Source of the DNA: Mesorhizobium sp. B2-1-8
GTDB lineage: Bacteria > Pseudomonadota > Alphaproteobacteria > Rhizobiales > Rhizobiaceae
Assembly: GCF_006442545.2 (NCBI RefSeq)
Contig: NZ_CP083952.1
Location: forward strand, 1,791,501-1,855,500
DNA length: 64,000 bases
Reading direction: 5' to 3'
Part shown: positions 16,413-26,143 of the stretch, piece by piece
How the letters are laid out: every line of letters begins with the position of its first letter
Position numbering within the stretch: position 1 is the stretch's first letter
Notes under the pieces: model-generated
Databases searched by the model: none
Told to the model about the DNA's origin: nothing
Seen by the model: only the letters and a program-made list of their open reading frames with translations
Translations under genes and position numbers: made by a program

Positions 16413-17987
16413 CTAAAATATCTTCCAGGCGATATAGACCAGCGTCAGCGCGATCACCCACAACGCCACACGGCCGGAACGGCTGTAGCGCGCCTCGGCC
16501 TTACCTATGGCGCGGGCGGTCGCCTCATCGAAGCGCAGGCCGTGCTCGGCCATCAGGTCGATCTCTCGCGACAGCCGTTCCGTACGGAGCGCGAGTTCCG
16601 GCGCCTGGCGGATCAGCGCCAGCATCGCCTTGCCGCCGTCGCGCGCGTCGGTCAGCAAGCCGCGCGGCCCGAGATTCCCGGCTATCCAGCCACTGACCAC
16701 CGGCTCGGCTGTCTTCCACATGTTGAAGGCCGGATCGAGCGTGCGCGCCACGCCCTCGACAACCACCATCGTCTTCTGCAGCAGGATGAGTTCAGGCCGC
16801 GTCGCCATGTCGAACAGTTCGGTCACCTCGAACAGCAACGTCAGAAGCTTGGCCATCGAAATGGTTTCGGCGGGCTGGCCGTGGATCGGCTCGCCGATGG
16901 CACGGATCGCCTGCGCGAAGGCAGAGACATTGTGCTGGCGCGGCACATAGCCGGCTTCGAAATGCACCTCTGCGACGCGCAGATAGTCGCGTGTGATGAA
17001 GCCGTAGAGGATCTCGGCGAGGAAGCGGCGCTCCTTCTTGCCGAGGCGTCCGGCAATGCCGAGATCCACGGCGACGATGGTGCCGTTTGCCTCGACGAAC
17101 AAATTGCCCGGATGCATGTCGGCGTGGAAGAAGCCATCGCGCAGCGTATGGCGCAGGAAGGACTGGATGAGATTGGCGGCGATCGCCTTCAGGTCATGGC
17201 CGGCGCTTTGCAGGCTGGCGATGTCGTTCATCTTGACACCATCGACCCATTCCATGGTCAGCACGTCGCGGCCGGTGCGTTCCCAGTCCACCGAAGGGAC
17301 GCGAAAGCCAGGGTCTTCCCTGGTGTTCTCGCCGAGTTCGGAGAGTGCCGCCGCCTCAAGGCGCAGGTCCATCTCGATCTTCGTGGTCTGGGCCAGCGTC
17401 TCGGTCACCTCGACCGGCCGCAGCCGGCGCGAGGAAGGGATGTATTTCTCCTGCAGGCGGGCGGCGAGAAAATAGCTTTCGAGATCGTGGAAGAAGCGGC
17501 GGCGAACGCCCGGCCGGATCACTTTCACCGCCACCTGGGTGGTCACGCCATCATGCATGGTGTCGGCGGTATGCACCTGGGCGATGGAGGCAGCCGCGAC
17601 GGGATCGCCGAACCGCGCGTAGAGATCGCCCACCTTGCGGCCGAGCGAGGCCTCGACGGCCGCGATCGCTTCGGCCTTCGGAAATGTGTGCATCTTGTCC
17701 TGCAGCATGGCGAGATCGAGCGCCATGTCGTTGCCGACGACGTCGGGCCGCGTCGCCAGGAACTGGCCAAGCTTGACGTAGGATGGGCCGAGCCGGACCA
17801 CTGCCTTGGCCAGCCGATCGCTGCGCTCATAGGCGAGCGCGCGGCGGCGGGTGAACAGCCGCGCCAGCCGCCAGCCGAGTTTCGGCAGGCCGGACAGTTC
17901 CTCGCCGGGCAAGGCCGCGACGACGCCCTCGCGCACCAGCACCCAACCGGCCCGTACGAGCCGGAATCCCGCGCTGACGGTGCTCAT
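16413..17987 (-). CDS. ubiB: UbiB-type ABC1 atypical kinase, ubiquinone biosynthesis
   Basis: This 524-residue protein is a member of the ABC1/ADCK atypical kinase family that supports early ubiquinone biosynthesis steps at the membrane. Visible motifs are KLGQFLATRPDVVG (the inhibitory KxGQ region), the catalytic-loop equivalent FFHADMHPGNLFV and VDLGIAGRL (metal site). Two hydrophobic segments lie at the extreme C-terminus (about 500-524). It follows ubiE with a 70-bp gap on the same strand, and coaBC follows, the usual alphaproteobacterial order. Confidence 0.93.
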   Translation of the reverse strand: MSTVSAGFRLVRAGWVLVREGVVAALPGEELSGLPKLGWRLARLFTRRRALAYERSDRLAKAVVRLGPSYVKLGQFLATRPDVVGNDMALDLAMLQDKMHTFPKAEAIAAVEASLGRKVGDLYARFGDPVAAASIAQVHTADTMHDGVTTQVAVKVIRPGVRRRFFHDLESYFLAARLQEKYIPSSRRLRPVEVTETLAQTTKIEMDLRLEAAALSELGENTREDPGFRVPSVDWERTGRDVLTMEWVDGVKMNDIASLQSAGHDLKAIAANLIQSFLRHTLRDGFFHADMHPGNLFVEANGTIVAVDLGIAGRLGKKERRFLAEILYGFITRDYLRVAEVHFEAGYVPRQHNVSAFAQAIRAIGEPIHGQPAETISMAKLLTLLFEVTELFDMATRPELILLQKTMVVVEGVARTLDPAFNMWKTAEPVVSGWIAGNLGPRGLLTDARDGGKAMLALIRQAPELALRTERLSREIDLMAEHGLRFDEATARAIGKAEARYSRSGRVALWVIALTLVYIAWKIF

Positions 17988-18057
17988 GGCCGCGTCCGCC
18001 CCACCGGTTCATCGAACTGGCGCAAGGCACGTCGCGTGTTGGAGATGGGCGACGGCG

Positions 18058-18834
18058 TCAAAGCTTCCAGCCCGAATGCAGGGCCGCTATGCCGCCTGAA
18101 TAGTTGCGGAAGGAGACGCGGTCGAAGCCGGCGCGGGAAATCATCGCCGCGAAGTTTTGCTGATTGGGGAATTTCGCGATCGATTCGACCAGATAGGAAT
18201 AGGGCTCGCCGTCGCCCGTGACCAACTTGCCGATCCTGGGAATGGCATTGAACGACCAGGCTTCGTAGACCTTGTCGAGCAACGGCATCTCGACCTCGGA
18301 AAACTCCAGGCACAGGAAGCGGCCGCCGGGTTTCAGCACGCGGAACGCCTCGCCCAGGGCCACGTCGATATGCGGGACGTTGCGAATGCCGAACGCGATG
18401 GTGTAGGCGTCGAAGCTGGCGTCAGCGAAGGGCAGTTCCTCGGCGTTGGCCTCGACGAAATCGGTGTTGCCGGACAGGCCCTTCTTTTCAGCCCGGTCGC
18501 GGCCGACGGCGAGCATCGAGCCGTTGATGTCGAGCACGGTGGCATGGGCATGGCCATGGCTGGCAGCGACGATGTGGAAGGCGATGTCGCCGGTGCCACC
18601 GGCAACATCGAGCACACGCCAGCCTGCCCGCTTTGGCGGATTGAGCCAGGCGACCATGGCATCCTTCCACAGCCGGTGCAGGCCGCCAGACATCAGGTCG
18701 TTCATCAGGTCGTAGCGATTGGCGACCTTGTGGAAAACATCGTTGACCAGGGATTGCTTCTGGCCTTCCCCTACACGCTTGAAACCATAGGAGGTTTCCA
18801 TGCCGCCGGCGGCCGTGGTTCTCTCAACTGACAT
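18058..18834 (-). CDS. ubiE: demethylmenaquinone/2-methoxy-6-polyprenyl-1,4-benzoquinol methyltransferase
   Basis: This C-methyltransferase of ubiquinone biosynthesis has 258 residues. SAM motif I is [14 protein letters not shown], preceded by the family landmark [32 protein letters not shown] and the C-terminal SGWKL fit the family. The ATG at 18834 directly follows a run of nine A on the minus strand, with no clear Shine-Dalgarno. It is divergent from add across 137 bases. Confidence 0.94.
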   Translation of the reverse strand: MSVERTTAAGGMETSYGFKRVGEGQKQSLVNDVFHKVANRYDLMNDLMSGGLHRLWKDAMVAWLNPPKRAGWRVLDVAGGTGDIAFHIVAASHGHAHATVLDINGSMLAVGRDRAEKKGLSGNTDFVEANAEELPFADASFDAYTIAFGIRNVPHIDVALGEAFRVLKPGGRFLCLEFSEVEMPLLDKVYEAWSFNAIPRIGKLVTGDGEPYSYLVESIAKFPNQQNFAAMISRAGFDRVSFRNYSGGIAALHSGWKL

Positions 18835-18971
18835 TTTTTTTTTGATCCGTCATAAAACCGGCGGGACCATAGCCGATCGATGGTGCGGGCGCTATTGTTT
18901 AAGGCGCGGTGTTCAGCCGCGCTTCTAGGTGGTGGGTTTTCGAGACCTGGACTGACAGACGGGATGTTTGA

Positions 18972-19946
18972 ATGCCTCTGAAAGCGGAACTGCACTGCCA
19001 CATCGAAGGGGCAGCGGCGCCCGATCTCGTCATCCGCCAGGCGCAGAAATACGGCAAGGATACCTCGCCCTACATCCAGAACGGGTCCTTCGTCTGGCAC
19101 GATTTCACCTCCTTTCTCGCGGCTTACGACTTTTCCGCCGACCTGTTCCGGACCGAGGAGGATTATGCGCGGCTGGCCGACCATTATCTGACCAGCCTGG
19201 CACGCGACGGGGCAATCTACTCCGAGGTGTTCACCTCGCCGGACCACGCGACGAAAGCCGGGCTGTCACCCAAGGCTTACACCGACGCGCTCGGCGAAGG
19301 CATGCTGCGCGCCAAGGCCAAGACCGGCATCGAGGGACGCATGATCGTCACCGGTGTCCGCCATGTCGGCGTCGAATCGATCGAACGGGCGGCACGCTTC
19401 GCGGCACGTTGCGGGCACCCGCTGGTCACCGGTTTCGGCGTCGCCGGCGACGAGCGCATAGGCGACATGGAAGACTATGTCAGGGCTTTCGAGATCGCGC
19501 GCGAGGCCGGGCTCGGCATCACCGTCCATGCCGGCGAACTGACGGGCTGGCAGACTGTCCAGGCGGCACTCGACCATATTCGCCCGTCGCGCATCGGCCA
19601 TGGTGTGCGCGCCATCGAAAACCCGGACCTTGTCCGACGCATCGCCGACGAGGGCGTCGTGCTGGAGTGCTGCCCCGGTTCCAACATCGCGCTCAAGGTG
19701 TTCGACAGTTTCGCCGATCATCCGTTTCCGGCCCTGCAGGCGGCCGGCTGCAAGGTGACACTCAACTCCGACGACCCGCCTTATTTTTGGACCTCGCTGA
19801 AGCGGGAGTACGACATTGCGGCGGAGCATTTCGCGATGAGCGAGAAAGCGCTCGTCGCGGTCACTAGGACGGCGATCGAGGCGGCTTTCGTCGACCGCAA
19901 GACCAAAGCGGCGCTTCTTGTCCGGCTGAACAGCGCCGCTCGCTGA
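18972..19946 (+). CDS. add: adenosine deaminase
   Basis: This enzyme converts adenosine to inosine (and deoxyadenosine to deoxyinosine). Zinc ligands are the two His in AELHCHIEG (residues 8 and 10), the His in TVHAGEL with the catalytic Glu, and the Asp in [21 protein letters not shown] is the family His-Gly-His loop. At 324 residues it is of normal bacterial length. It starts a rightward group with upp and opposes the nucleoside-uptake operon. Inosine produced here is a substrate for the purine phosphorylase at 22.7 kb. Confidence 0.92.
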   Translation: MPLKAELHCHIEGAAAPDLVIRQAQKYGKDTSPYIQNGSFVWHDFTSFLAAYDFSADLFRTEEDYARLADHYLTSLARDGAIYSEVFTSPDHATKAGLSPKAYTDALGEGMLRAKAKTGIEGRMIVTGVRHVGVESIERAARFAARCGHPLVTGFGVAGDERIGDMEDYVRAFEIAREAGLGITVHAGELTGWQTVQAALDHIRPSRIGHGVRAIENPDLVRRIADEGVVLECCPGSNIALKVFDSFADHPFPALQAAGCKVTLNSDDPPYFWTSLKREYDIAAEHFAMSEKALVAVTRTAIEAAFVDRKTKAALLVRLNSAAR

Positions 19947-20091
19947 TTCTTCCGACAAAGCTGTGGTCGGTGCGGGCCAAGCGGTTCCTTGGCCGGTCCA
20001 ATATCGCTAGGGTTCTCCCAAGCAGCTTGAAGCGCGGCACGTCCGAAGGGATCCAGGCGCGGTTTCGGGCGACATGCATCAGGAGAACATC

Positions 20092-20721
20092 ATGAAGGGC
20101 GTCACCGTCGTCGACCATCCGCTTGTCCAGCACAAGCTGACTATCATGCGCAAGAAGGAGACCTCGACGGCCGGCTTCCGGCGCCTGCTGCGCGAGATTT
20201 CGCTGCTGCTCGGCTATGAGGTGACCCGCAATCTCGAGCTGACGACGACAACGATCGAAACGCCTATGGAGACGATGGAGGCTCCGACGCTGGAGGGCAA
20301 GAAGCTGGTCTTCGCCTCGGTGCTGCGCGCCGGCAACGGCTTGCTCGAAGGCTTGCTCGACCTGGTGCCGGCGGCCCGCGTGGCCCATGTCGGCCTCTAC
20401 CGCGACCATGAAACGCTGGAGGCTGTCGAGTATTTCTTCAAGGCGCCGAGCGACCTCGCCGACCGGCTGGTGATCGTCGTCGACCCGATGCTGGCGACCG
20501 CCAATTCGGCGATCGCGGCGATCGACAAATTGAAAGAGCGCGGCGCCACCAATATCCGCTTCCTGTGCCTGCTGGCGGCGCCCGAAGGTATCGAGCGCTT
20601 CACCAAGGCGCATCCGGATGTTCCGGTCTTCACCGCGTCCATCGACCGCCAGCTTAATGAGAAGGGCTACATCATGCCTGGCCTTGGCGACGCCGGCGAT
20701 CGCATGTACGGGACGAAGTAA
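20092..20721 (+). CDS. upp: uracil phosphoribosyltransferase
   Basis: This salvage enzyme forms UMP from uracil and PRPP. Its 209 residues include the PRPP loop [14 protein letters not shown], the N-terminal [12 protein letters not shown] signature and the C-terminal uracil-binding region [18 protein letters not shown]. The ATG at 20092 is preferred over an upstream ATG at 20074 because AGGAG lies just before it. It follows add on the same strand (146-bp gap). Confidence 0.95.
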   Translation: MKGVTVVDHPLVQHKLTIMRKKETSTAGFRRLLREISLLLGYEVTRNLELTTTTIETPMETMEAPTLEGKKLVFASVLRAGNGLLEGLLDLVPAARVAHVGLYRDHETLEAVEYFFKAPSDLADRLVIVVDPMLATANSAIAAIDKLKERGATNIRFLCLLAAPEGIERFTKAHPDVPVFTASIDRQLNEKGYIMPGLGDAGDRMYGTK

Positions 20722-20842
20722 CATCAGGCAAAATGCTGGTGTGATTTACCAAATGTTTACGCAAAGACGCGGTTTCGACGCGCATTAAAGCGGCGAACAC
20801 CATACGGGGCTAAAAAGGATCGGCCATCACAAAGGCCGATCC

Positions 20843-21406
20843 ATGCTGCGCAAGCTTCTTATCCTCAGCGTCTTTGCCGGTGCGTCGGCATCGATCCCGG
20901 TTGTCTACCAGTCGAATCCGCGAATATTCGAAAACCTGCTGAAATCGGCGGTGACAACCAAGCCTGGGGCCGAGACGCAACCCGAGGTCAGCCTGGCGTC
21001 CGTTCCCGACAAGCCGGTGGCGCCGCTGCCGACCGGCCGCAAGGTCGTGGTCGCGGCGGACGGGCGTGGACACTTCTCGTCCACCTTCAAGCTCAACGGC
21101 CGTCAGATCGACGGCATGATCGACACCGGCGCGACGCTGGTGGCGGTCAATACGTCGACGGCGCGCCGGATCGGGCTGTCGCTCAATCCCGCCGATTTCA
21201 GCCACGAGGTCAACACCGCCAACGGCACCATCAAGGCAGCCGTGGTGATGATCGACCGCCTGCAGATCGGCAGCATCAGCGTCGACAGTGTGCAGGCGAT
21301 CGTGCTCGACGACAAGGCACTGCGCACCAACCTGATCGGCATGAGCTTCCTCAGTCGGCTCGGCAAATACCAGGCCGAGAACGGCACATTGCTATTGGTT
21401 CAGTAG
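20843..21406 (+). CDS. TIGR02281-type retropepsin-like aspartic protease
   Basis: This 187-residue protein has an N-terminal hydrophobic anchor or signal (about residues 4-20) and a single retropepsin-fold domain (about 75-187) with the active-site motif MIDTGATLVAV. The family (clan AA, single-domain aspartyl protease) is widespread in alphaproteobacteria; such proteins act as dimers and are probably periplasmic here. The substrate is unknown. It is convergent with deoA, with only 7 bases between the stops. Confidence 0.85.
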   Translation: MLRKLLILSVFAGASASIPVVYQSNPRIFENLLKSAVTTKPGAETQPEVSLASVPDKPVAPLPTGRKVVVAADGRGHFSSTFKLNGRQIDGMIDTGATLVAVNTSTARRIGLSLNPADFSHEVNTANGTIKAAVVMIDRLQIGSISVDSVQAIVLDDKALRTNLIGMSFLSRLGKYQAENGTLLLVQ

Positions 21407-21413
21407 TGTCCAC

Positions 21414-22733
21414 TCAGCCGCGCGGCAGAATCCGCCGGATGACAGACTTGTCGGCGGCCGGCTTCGAAGCACCGATCGCATAGGCTGAAAGCACGGTCGC
21501 GGCGGCCGCCTCGGCATCGGATTGTGAGCGGGCGTGGATCAGCGCCAGCGCATCTCCGGCGCTTACTTCCGCGCCTATGGGCAGCAACCTGGTGATGCCG
21601 ACCGCGGGGTCGACCTTGTCGTCGGGCCGTGCGCGCCCGCCGCCCAGCCCGACCACCGCGAGGCCGATGTCGCGGGTGGCTATGCCGGTAACGAAGCCGT
21701 CCGTCGTCGCCTTGATCGCGAATTCCGTTGCCGCCTCGGGCAGGTATTTTTCCGGCTTTTCGATGAAATCCGCGGGGCCGCCAAGCACTGTCACCATGCG
21801 CGCGAACGTGGCGGCGGCGCGGCCGCTGGCGAGCGTCTCGGTGGCGCGGCGCATGCCGTCCTGGTTGGACGATACCAGCCCCGCCGACTGCAGCATTTCG
21901 GCGGCAAGCGCCAGCGTCACGTCCTCCAGCCGCCGGTCGCGCAAGCGGCCGGTCAGGAAATCGACGGCATTGCGCACCTCGACCGCATTGCCGGCGGCCG
22001 AGGCCAGCGGTTCGTTCATGCCGGTGATCAGCGCCGAGACCTTCAGTCCGGCGCCGCCGGCGACCTCGACCAGGCTGTTGGCGAGCGCGGTCGCATCACG
22101 GGATTTCTCCATGAAGGCGCCATTGCCGACCTTGACGTCGAGCACCAGCGATTGCAGGCCTGCCGCGAGCTTCTTCGACAGGATCGATGCGGTGATCAGC
22201 GGCACCGATTCCACGGTTCCGGTGACGTCGCGGATGGCGTAGAGCCGGCGATCGGCAGGTGCCAGATCGGCGGTCTGGCCGATGATGGCGCAGCCTGTTT
22301 CCAGCACCGCCTTGCGGAACAGCGCGATGTCGGGCTGGCTGGTGTAGCCGGGAATGGAGTCCATCTTGTCCAGCGTGCCGCCGGTATGGCCGAGACCTCG
22401 GCCCGAGATCATCGGCACATAGGCACCGCAGGCGGCGACGATCGGCGCCAGCATCAGCGAGACATTGTCGCCGACACCGCCCGTCGAATGCTTGTCTGTG
22501 ACGGGGCCCGGCAAATCCGACCAGTCGAGCACGTCGCCGGAATCGCGCATGGCAAGCGTCATCGCCACGGCCTCATCGCGGTTCATGCCGTTGAAGAACA
22601 CCGCCATGGCGAAGGCCGCGACCTGGCCGTCGGTCACGGCGCCCGACGTCACGCCGTCGATGAAGGCGGCGATCTCGTGAGACGCCAGCCTATGGCCGTC
22701 GCGCTTGTGGCGGATGATTTCCTGTGGAAGCAT
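21414..22733 (-). CDS. deoA: thymidine phosphorylase
   Basis: This enzyme phosphorolyses thymidine (and deoxyuridine) to base and 2-deoxyribose 1-phosphate. At 439 residues it has the full family length. The phosphate-binding signature is KHSTGGVGDNVSLMLAP (about residues 81-97), and the pyrimidine nucleoside phosphorylase C-terminal domain (about 345-430) is present. Its ATG overlaps the stop of the upstream purine phosphorylase gene by one base, so the two are translationally coupled. It is the last gene of the nucleoside operon. Confidence 0.94.
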   Translation of the reverse strand: MLPQEIIRHKRDGHRLASHEIAAFIDGVTSGAVTDGQVAAFAMAVFFNGMNRDEAVAMTLAMRDSGDVLDWSDLPGPVTDKHSTGGVGDNVSLMLAPIVAACGAYVPMISGRGLGHTGGTLDKMDSIPGYTSQPDIALFRKAVLETGCAIIGQTADLAPADRRLYAIRDVTGTVESVPLITASILSKKLAAGLQSLVLDVKVGNGAFMEKSRDATALANSLVEVAGGAGLKVSALITGMNEPLASAAGNAVEVRNAVDFLTGRLRDRRLEDVTLALAAEMLQSAGLVSSNQDGMRRATETLASGRAAATFARMVTVLGGPADFIEKPEKYLPEAATEFAIKATTDGFVTGIATRDIGLAVVGLGGGRARPDDKVDPAVGITRLLPIGAEVSAGDALALIHARSQSDAEAAAATVLSAYAIGASKPAADKSVIRRILPRG

Positions 22734-23542
22734 CAGCTCTCCAGCAGCCCGTCACGAAACACGCGCTGCAGCACTGTTGCCAGCCGCGATCCGCCAACCG
22801 GCGCCATGTCCTTGGTTTCCTGGTGCGAAAGCTCGGCTCCGGTCATGCCGGCGGCCAGGTTGGTGATGACCGAGCAGGCGGCGACGCGCAGGCCGAGGAA
22901 ACGGGCGAGAATGACTTCCGGCACGGTCGACATGCCGACGGCGTTGGCGCCCATGACGCGCGCCATGCGGATTTCGGCCGGGGTCTCGAAGCAGGGGCCC
23001 GAGAACCACATATAGACGCCCTTGTGCAGCGCTGTGCCGGTCGCCTTGGCCGCGCGTTCGATCGCGTCGCGGATGCCGGCATCATAAGCTTCGGTGAGGC
23101 CGACGAAACGGCGGTCGCTCGGCTCGCCGATCAGCGGATTGGTGCCGGAGAAGTTGATGTGGTCGGTGAGCAGCATCACCGAGCCCGGCGGCATATCCGG
23201 ATCGACCGAGCCGGCTGCGTTGGTGAGGATCAGTTTCGTGATGCCGATGCCGGCAAGCACTTCGAGCACCGGACGCATCGCCGCGGCGTTACCATGCTCG
23301 TAGTAGTGGGCGCGGCCGGACAGCATCAGCACCGGAACGCCGGCAAACAGCCCGGCCACCACTTCGCCGGCATGGCCGCTGACGCCGCTCATGGGAAAGC
23401 CGGGCAGGTCGGCATAGGAGACGCGGATCGGATTCTCGATCCGGTCGACCAGGCCTCCCAAGCCCGAACCCAGCACCAGCGCGGTCGACGGCGCCAGGCC
23501 GTCCAGCCTTTCGATAAGATGGTCCAGCGCCTTTTCCGTCAT
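22733..23542 (-). CDS. purine nucleoside phosphorylase, trimeric type
   Basis: This 269-residue PNP family I enzyme splits inosine and guanosine into base and ribose 1-phosphate. Motifs are LVLGSGLGGLVDRI (phosphate), SGRAHYYEHG, the purine site with Glu (GPCFETPAE) and the Asn in SVITNLAAG, which favours 6-oxopurines. It could be named punA or xapA; I leave the symbol open. It lies between cdd and deoA in one operon. Confidence 0.9.
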   Translation of the reverse strand: MTEKALDHLIERLDGLAPSTALVLGSGLGGLVDRIENPIRVSYADLPGFPMSGVSGHAGEVVAGLFAGVPVLMLSGRAHYYEHGNAAAMRPVLEVLAGIGITKLILTNAAGSVDPDMPPGSVMLLTDHINFSGTNPLIGEPSDRRFVGLTEAYDAGIRDAIERAAKATGTALHKGVYMWFSGPCFETPAEIRMARVMGANAVGMSTVPEVILARFLGLRVAACSVITNLAAGMTGAELSHQETKDMAPVGGSRLATVLQRVFRDGLLES

Positions 23543-23556
23543 CTCGGCCTACGCTT

Positions 23557-23615
23557 CATTTGAGCCAGCTTTTCATTTGAGCCAGCTTTTCATTTGAGCC
23601 AGCTTTTCATTTGAG
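23557..23615. repeat. 17-bp tandem repeat, three copies plus 8 bases
   Basis: CATTTGAGCCAGCTTTT occurs at 23557-23573, 23574-23590 and 23591-23607 without a mismatch, followed by CATTTGAG. The array spans the cdd stop codon and the start of the cdd-PNP spacer, so each copy repeats the minus-strand AAATGA that ends cdd. Replication slippage is the likely origin. Confidence 0.95.
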
Positions 23616-23999
23616 AAGGTCACCGCGAAAACCATAGGGCAGCATGTCGCCCATGGTCACGGTCTCGGCGACGCCCGAGGCGTCGCAGAGATAGAGTTTG
23701 GTTTCCGGACGGCAGAATTCGGCCAGCCGCTGGCGGCAGCCGCCGCAAGGCGAACATTTGGCCATGCGTTCGGCAAGGACGGCGATTTCCACGATCTTGC
23801 CGCCGCCGCCCATGATGTAGTGGCCAAGCGCGGTGGTCTCGGCGCACCAGCCCTCCGGATACGAGGCGACCTCGATGTTGGCGCCGGTGAAGACGCGTCC
23901 GTCCTCGGTGCGCAAAGCGGCACCCACCGGGAAATTCGAGTAGGGCGCATAGGCCTTGGCCATGGCGGCCTTGGCCGCTTCGAACAGATCATGCGACAT
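23607..23999 (-). CDS. cdd: cytidine deaminase
   Basis: This enzyme deaminates cytidine and deoxycytidine to (deoxy)uridine. The 130-residue homotetramer-type enzyme has the zinc signature WCAETTALGHYI (Cys plus catalytic Glu) and PCGGCRQRLAEF (two Cys ligands). The N-terminal AKAYAPYSNFPVGAAL stretch is typical. It follows the second permease after 31 bases. Its last codon and stop lie inside the tandem repeat. Confidence 0.95.
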   Translation of the reverse strand: MSHDLFEAAKAAMAKAYAPYSNFPVGAALRTEDGRVFTGANIEVASYPEGWCAETTALGHYIMGGGGKIVEIAVLAERMAKCSPCGGCRQRLAEFCRPETKLYLCDASGVAETVTMGDMLPYGFRGDLLK

Positions 24000-24030
24000 T
24001 CAGTTATTCTCTCCGATGTGCTCTCGACCC

Positions 24031-25002
24031 TCAGCGTTCCTTCACATAAGGCACGCCGCCAGCACGCGGCGGGATGGCCTTGCCGATGAAGCCAGCGAGC
24101 AGGATGACGGTGAGGATATAGGGCAGGGCCTGCATGAACTGCACCGACACCTTGCCGACAATGGGCAGCGGTGTCCCCTGCAGGCGGATCGACGCCGCGT
24201 CGAGGAAGCCGAACAGCAGGCAGGCGAACATGGCGTTGACCGGCTTCCATTTGGCGAAGATCAGCGCGGCCAGCGCGATGTAGCCCTTGCCCGCCGTCAT
24301 GTCCTTCACGAAGCCACCATTCTGCACCATCGACAGATAGGCGCCGGCGACGCCGGTGAGGATGCCGGTGCAGATCAGCGCGCGGTAGCGCAGCCAGGCG
24401 ACCGAGATGCCGGCGGTGTCGACCGCGGCCGGGTTTTCGCCGACCGCGCGCAGCCTGAGACCGAAGCGCGTGCGAAACAGCACCCACCAGGTGAACGGCA
24501 CCATCGCAAAGGCGAAATAGACGAGGATCGAATGGCCGGAGATCAATTCGGCATAGATCGGGCCGATGATCGGCACGTCCCTGGCCGCGTCGGCGCCAGG
24601 CCAGATGATCGCCTCGAACCGCTCGCCCGGTTGCAGCGCCGGCGTGCGGCCACCCTGCTGGAACCAGGCCTGGCCGAGGATGATGGTCGATCCGGCGGCG
24701 ACGAAGTTGATCGCCACGCCCGAAACGATCTGGTTGCCGCGATGGGTGATCGAGGCAAAGCCGTGCACCAACGCGAAGGCGACAGAGATCAGGATCGCCA
24801 TACCGAGGCCGAGAAGCGCCGAATGGAAAACGGATGCCGCGGCGGCACCCGCGAAGGCGCCGACCAGCATCTTGCCTTCGAGGCCGATGTCGAAAATGCC
24901 GGCCCGCTCCGAATAGAGGCCGGCGAGGCAGGCAAGCAGCAGCGGCACCGACAGGCGGATGGTCGAGTCCAGCACCTGGATGATTGCGTCGAAGATATCC
25001 AT
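24031..25002 (-). CDS. nucleoside ABC transporter permease (second)
   Basis: This 323-residue inner-membrane permease of the BPD_transp_2 (YufQ/NupC-like) family has about nine hydrophobic segments. The family stretch ERAGIFDIGLEGKMLVGAF is near residue 32. With the adjacent permease and ATPase it would form the channel of a BMP-dependent nucleoside importer. It begins one base after the stop of the upstream permease gene, so expression is coupled. Confidence 0.9.
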   Translation of the reverse strand: MDIFDAIIQVLDSTIRLSVPLLLACLAGLYSERAGIFDIGLEGKMLVGAFAGAAAASVFHSALLGLGMAILISVAFALVHGFASITHRGNQIVSGVAINFVAAGSTIILGQAWFQQGGRTPALQPGERFEAIIWPGADAARDVPIIGPIYAELISGHSILVYFAFAMVPFTWWVLFRTRFGLRLRAVGENPAAVDTAGISVAWLRYRALICTGILTGVAGAYLSMVQNGGFVKDMTAGKGYIALAALIFAKWKPVNAMFACLLFGFLDAASIRLQGTPLPIVGKVSVQFMQALPYILTVILLAGFIGKAIPPRAGGVPYVKER

Positions 25003-25003
25003 C

Positions 25004-26143
25004 TCAGGCGCCCTTTCCGTTGACCGCCTGCATGCCCGCCGATTTCGGGCTGAACGAAGCGAACAGAGCCTGGATATAGGGCCTGAACATGTGCTCCAGC
25101 GCGCCGGCGAAGAGGATGACCAACCCTTGAATGATGACGATCATGTCGCGGCTGATCGCCGGCATCTCGAAGGCGAGTTCGGCGCCGCCCTGGTAGAGCA
25201 TGCCGAACAGGATCGCGGCCAGCACGATGCCGACCGGATGCAGGCGGCCCATCAGCGCCACGGCGATGCCGACGAAACCGGCGCCCGAAACGAAGTCGAT
25301 CGCGACATTGTGCTGATCGCCCATCACCGGGTTGAGCGCCATCATGCCGGCCAGCGCGCCCGAGATCATCATCGCGGTGATGATGATGCGCGTTTCCGAA
25401 ATGCCGGCATAGCGGGCCGCCTTGGGGCTGTGGCCATAGGTGCGCATCTCGTAGCCGAGCCTGGTGCGCCAGATCAGCAGCCAGACCAGGAAGGCCATCA
25501 CCAGCGCCAGCAGGAAGCAGATGTTGAGCGGCGCCGAGCGGATCTTGGCGCCGAACAGTTCGATGATCCAGTTGAGCTTCGGCAGTTCCGCGCCGGCGAG
25601 GAAGTTGCGCGTTTGCGGCGCCTGCGACCCGGCCGGCTTCAACGGACCGACCAGCAGGTAGACCATGATCGAGGCGGCGATGAAGTTGAACATGATCGTC
25701 GTGATGACGATGTGCGAGCCGCGCCTGGCCTGCAGGTAGGCGGGGATCAACGCCCACAACGCGCCCACAAGCGCCGAGGCGACGATGGCCAGCGGAAATG
25801 TCAGCCACCAGGGCAGTGTGCTGTCGAAGGAAAGACAGACGATGGCGATGCCGAGGCCGGCGATGTAGGCCTGTCCCTCGGTGCCGATGTTGAACAGGCC
25901 GCAATGCGCCGCCACCGCCACCGAAAGCCCGGTGAATATGAAGGTCGTGGCATAGAACAGGGTGAAGGCGATGCCTGTTCCCTTGCCGAAGGCGCCTTCG
26001 ACCAGGATGACGGCGGCGCGGAACGGGTTTTCGCCGACCAGCATGACGACGAAGCCAGCGACGATGAAGGCGACCGACAGGTTGATCAGCGGGATCAGCC
26101 CGTAGTCGGCCCAGGCCGGCAATTTGGCGTAAGGCGTGCTCAT
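25004..26143 (-). CDS. nucleoside ABC transporter permease (first)
   Basis: This 379-residue inner-membrane permease is paired with the next gene. It has roughly ten hydrophobic segments and the conserved block HCGLFNIGTEGQAYIAGLG, the counterpart of the coupling-helix region in ribose/nucleoside-type permeases. Its ATG overlaps the ATPase stop (ATGA), indicating translational coupling. Confidence 0.9.
   Translation of the reverse strand: MSTPYAKLPAWADYGLIPLINLSVAFIVAGFVVMLVGENPFRAAVILVEGAFGKGTGIAFTLFYATTFIFTGLSVAVAAHCGLFNIGTEGQAYIAGLGIAIVCLSFDSTLPWWLTFPLAIVASALVGALWALIPAYLQARRGSHIVITTIMFNFIAASIMVYLLVGPLKPAGSQAPQTRNFLAGAELPKLNWIIELFGAKIRSAPLNICFLLALVMAFLVWLLIWRTRLGYEMRTYGHSPKAARYAGISETRIIITAMMISGALAGMMALNPVMGDQHNVAIDFVSGAGFVGIAVALMGRLHPVGIVLAAILFGMLYQGGAELAFEMPAISRDMIVIIQGLVILFAGALEHMFRPYIQALFASFSPKSAGMQAVNGKGA

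Noticed and set aside
23557..23615. CRISPR array
   Set aside because: The 17-bp units are contiguous with no spacers; it is a simple tandem repeat. No other regularly spaced repeats were seen in the window.
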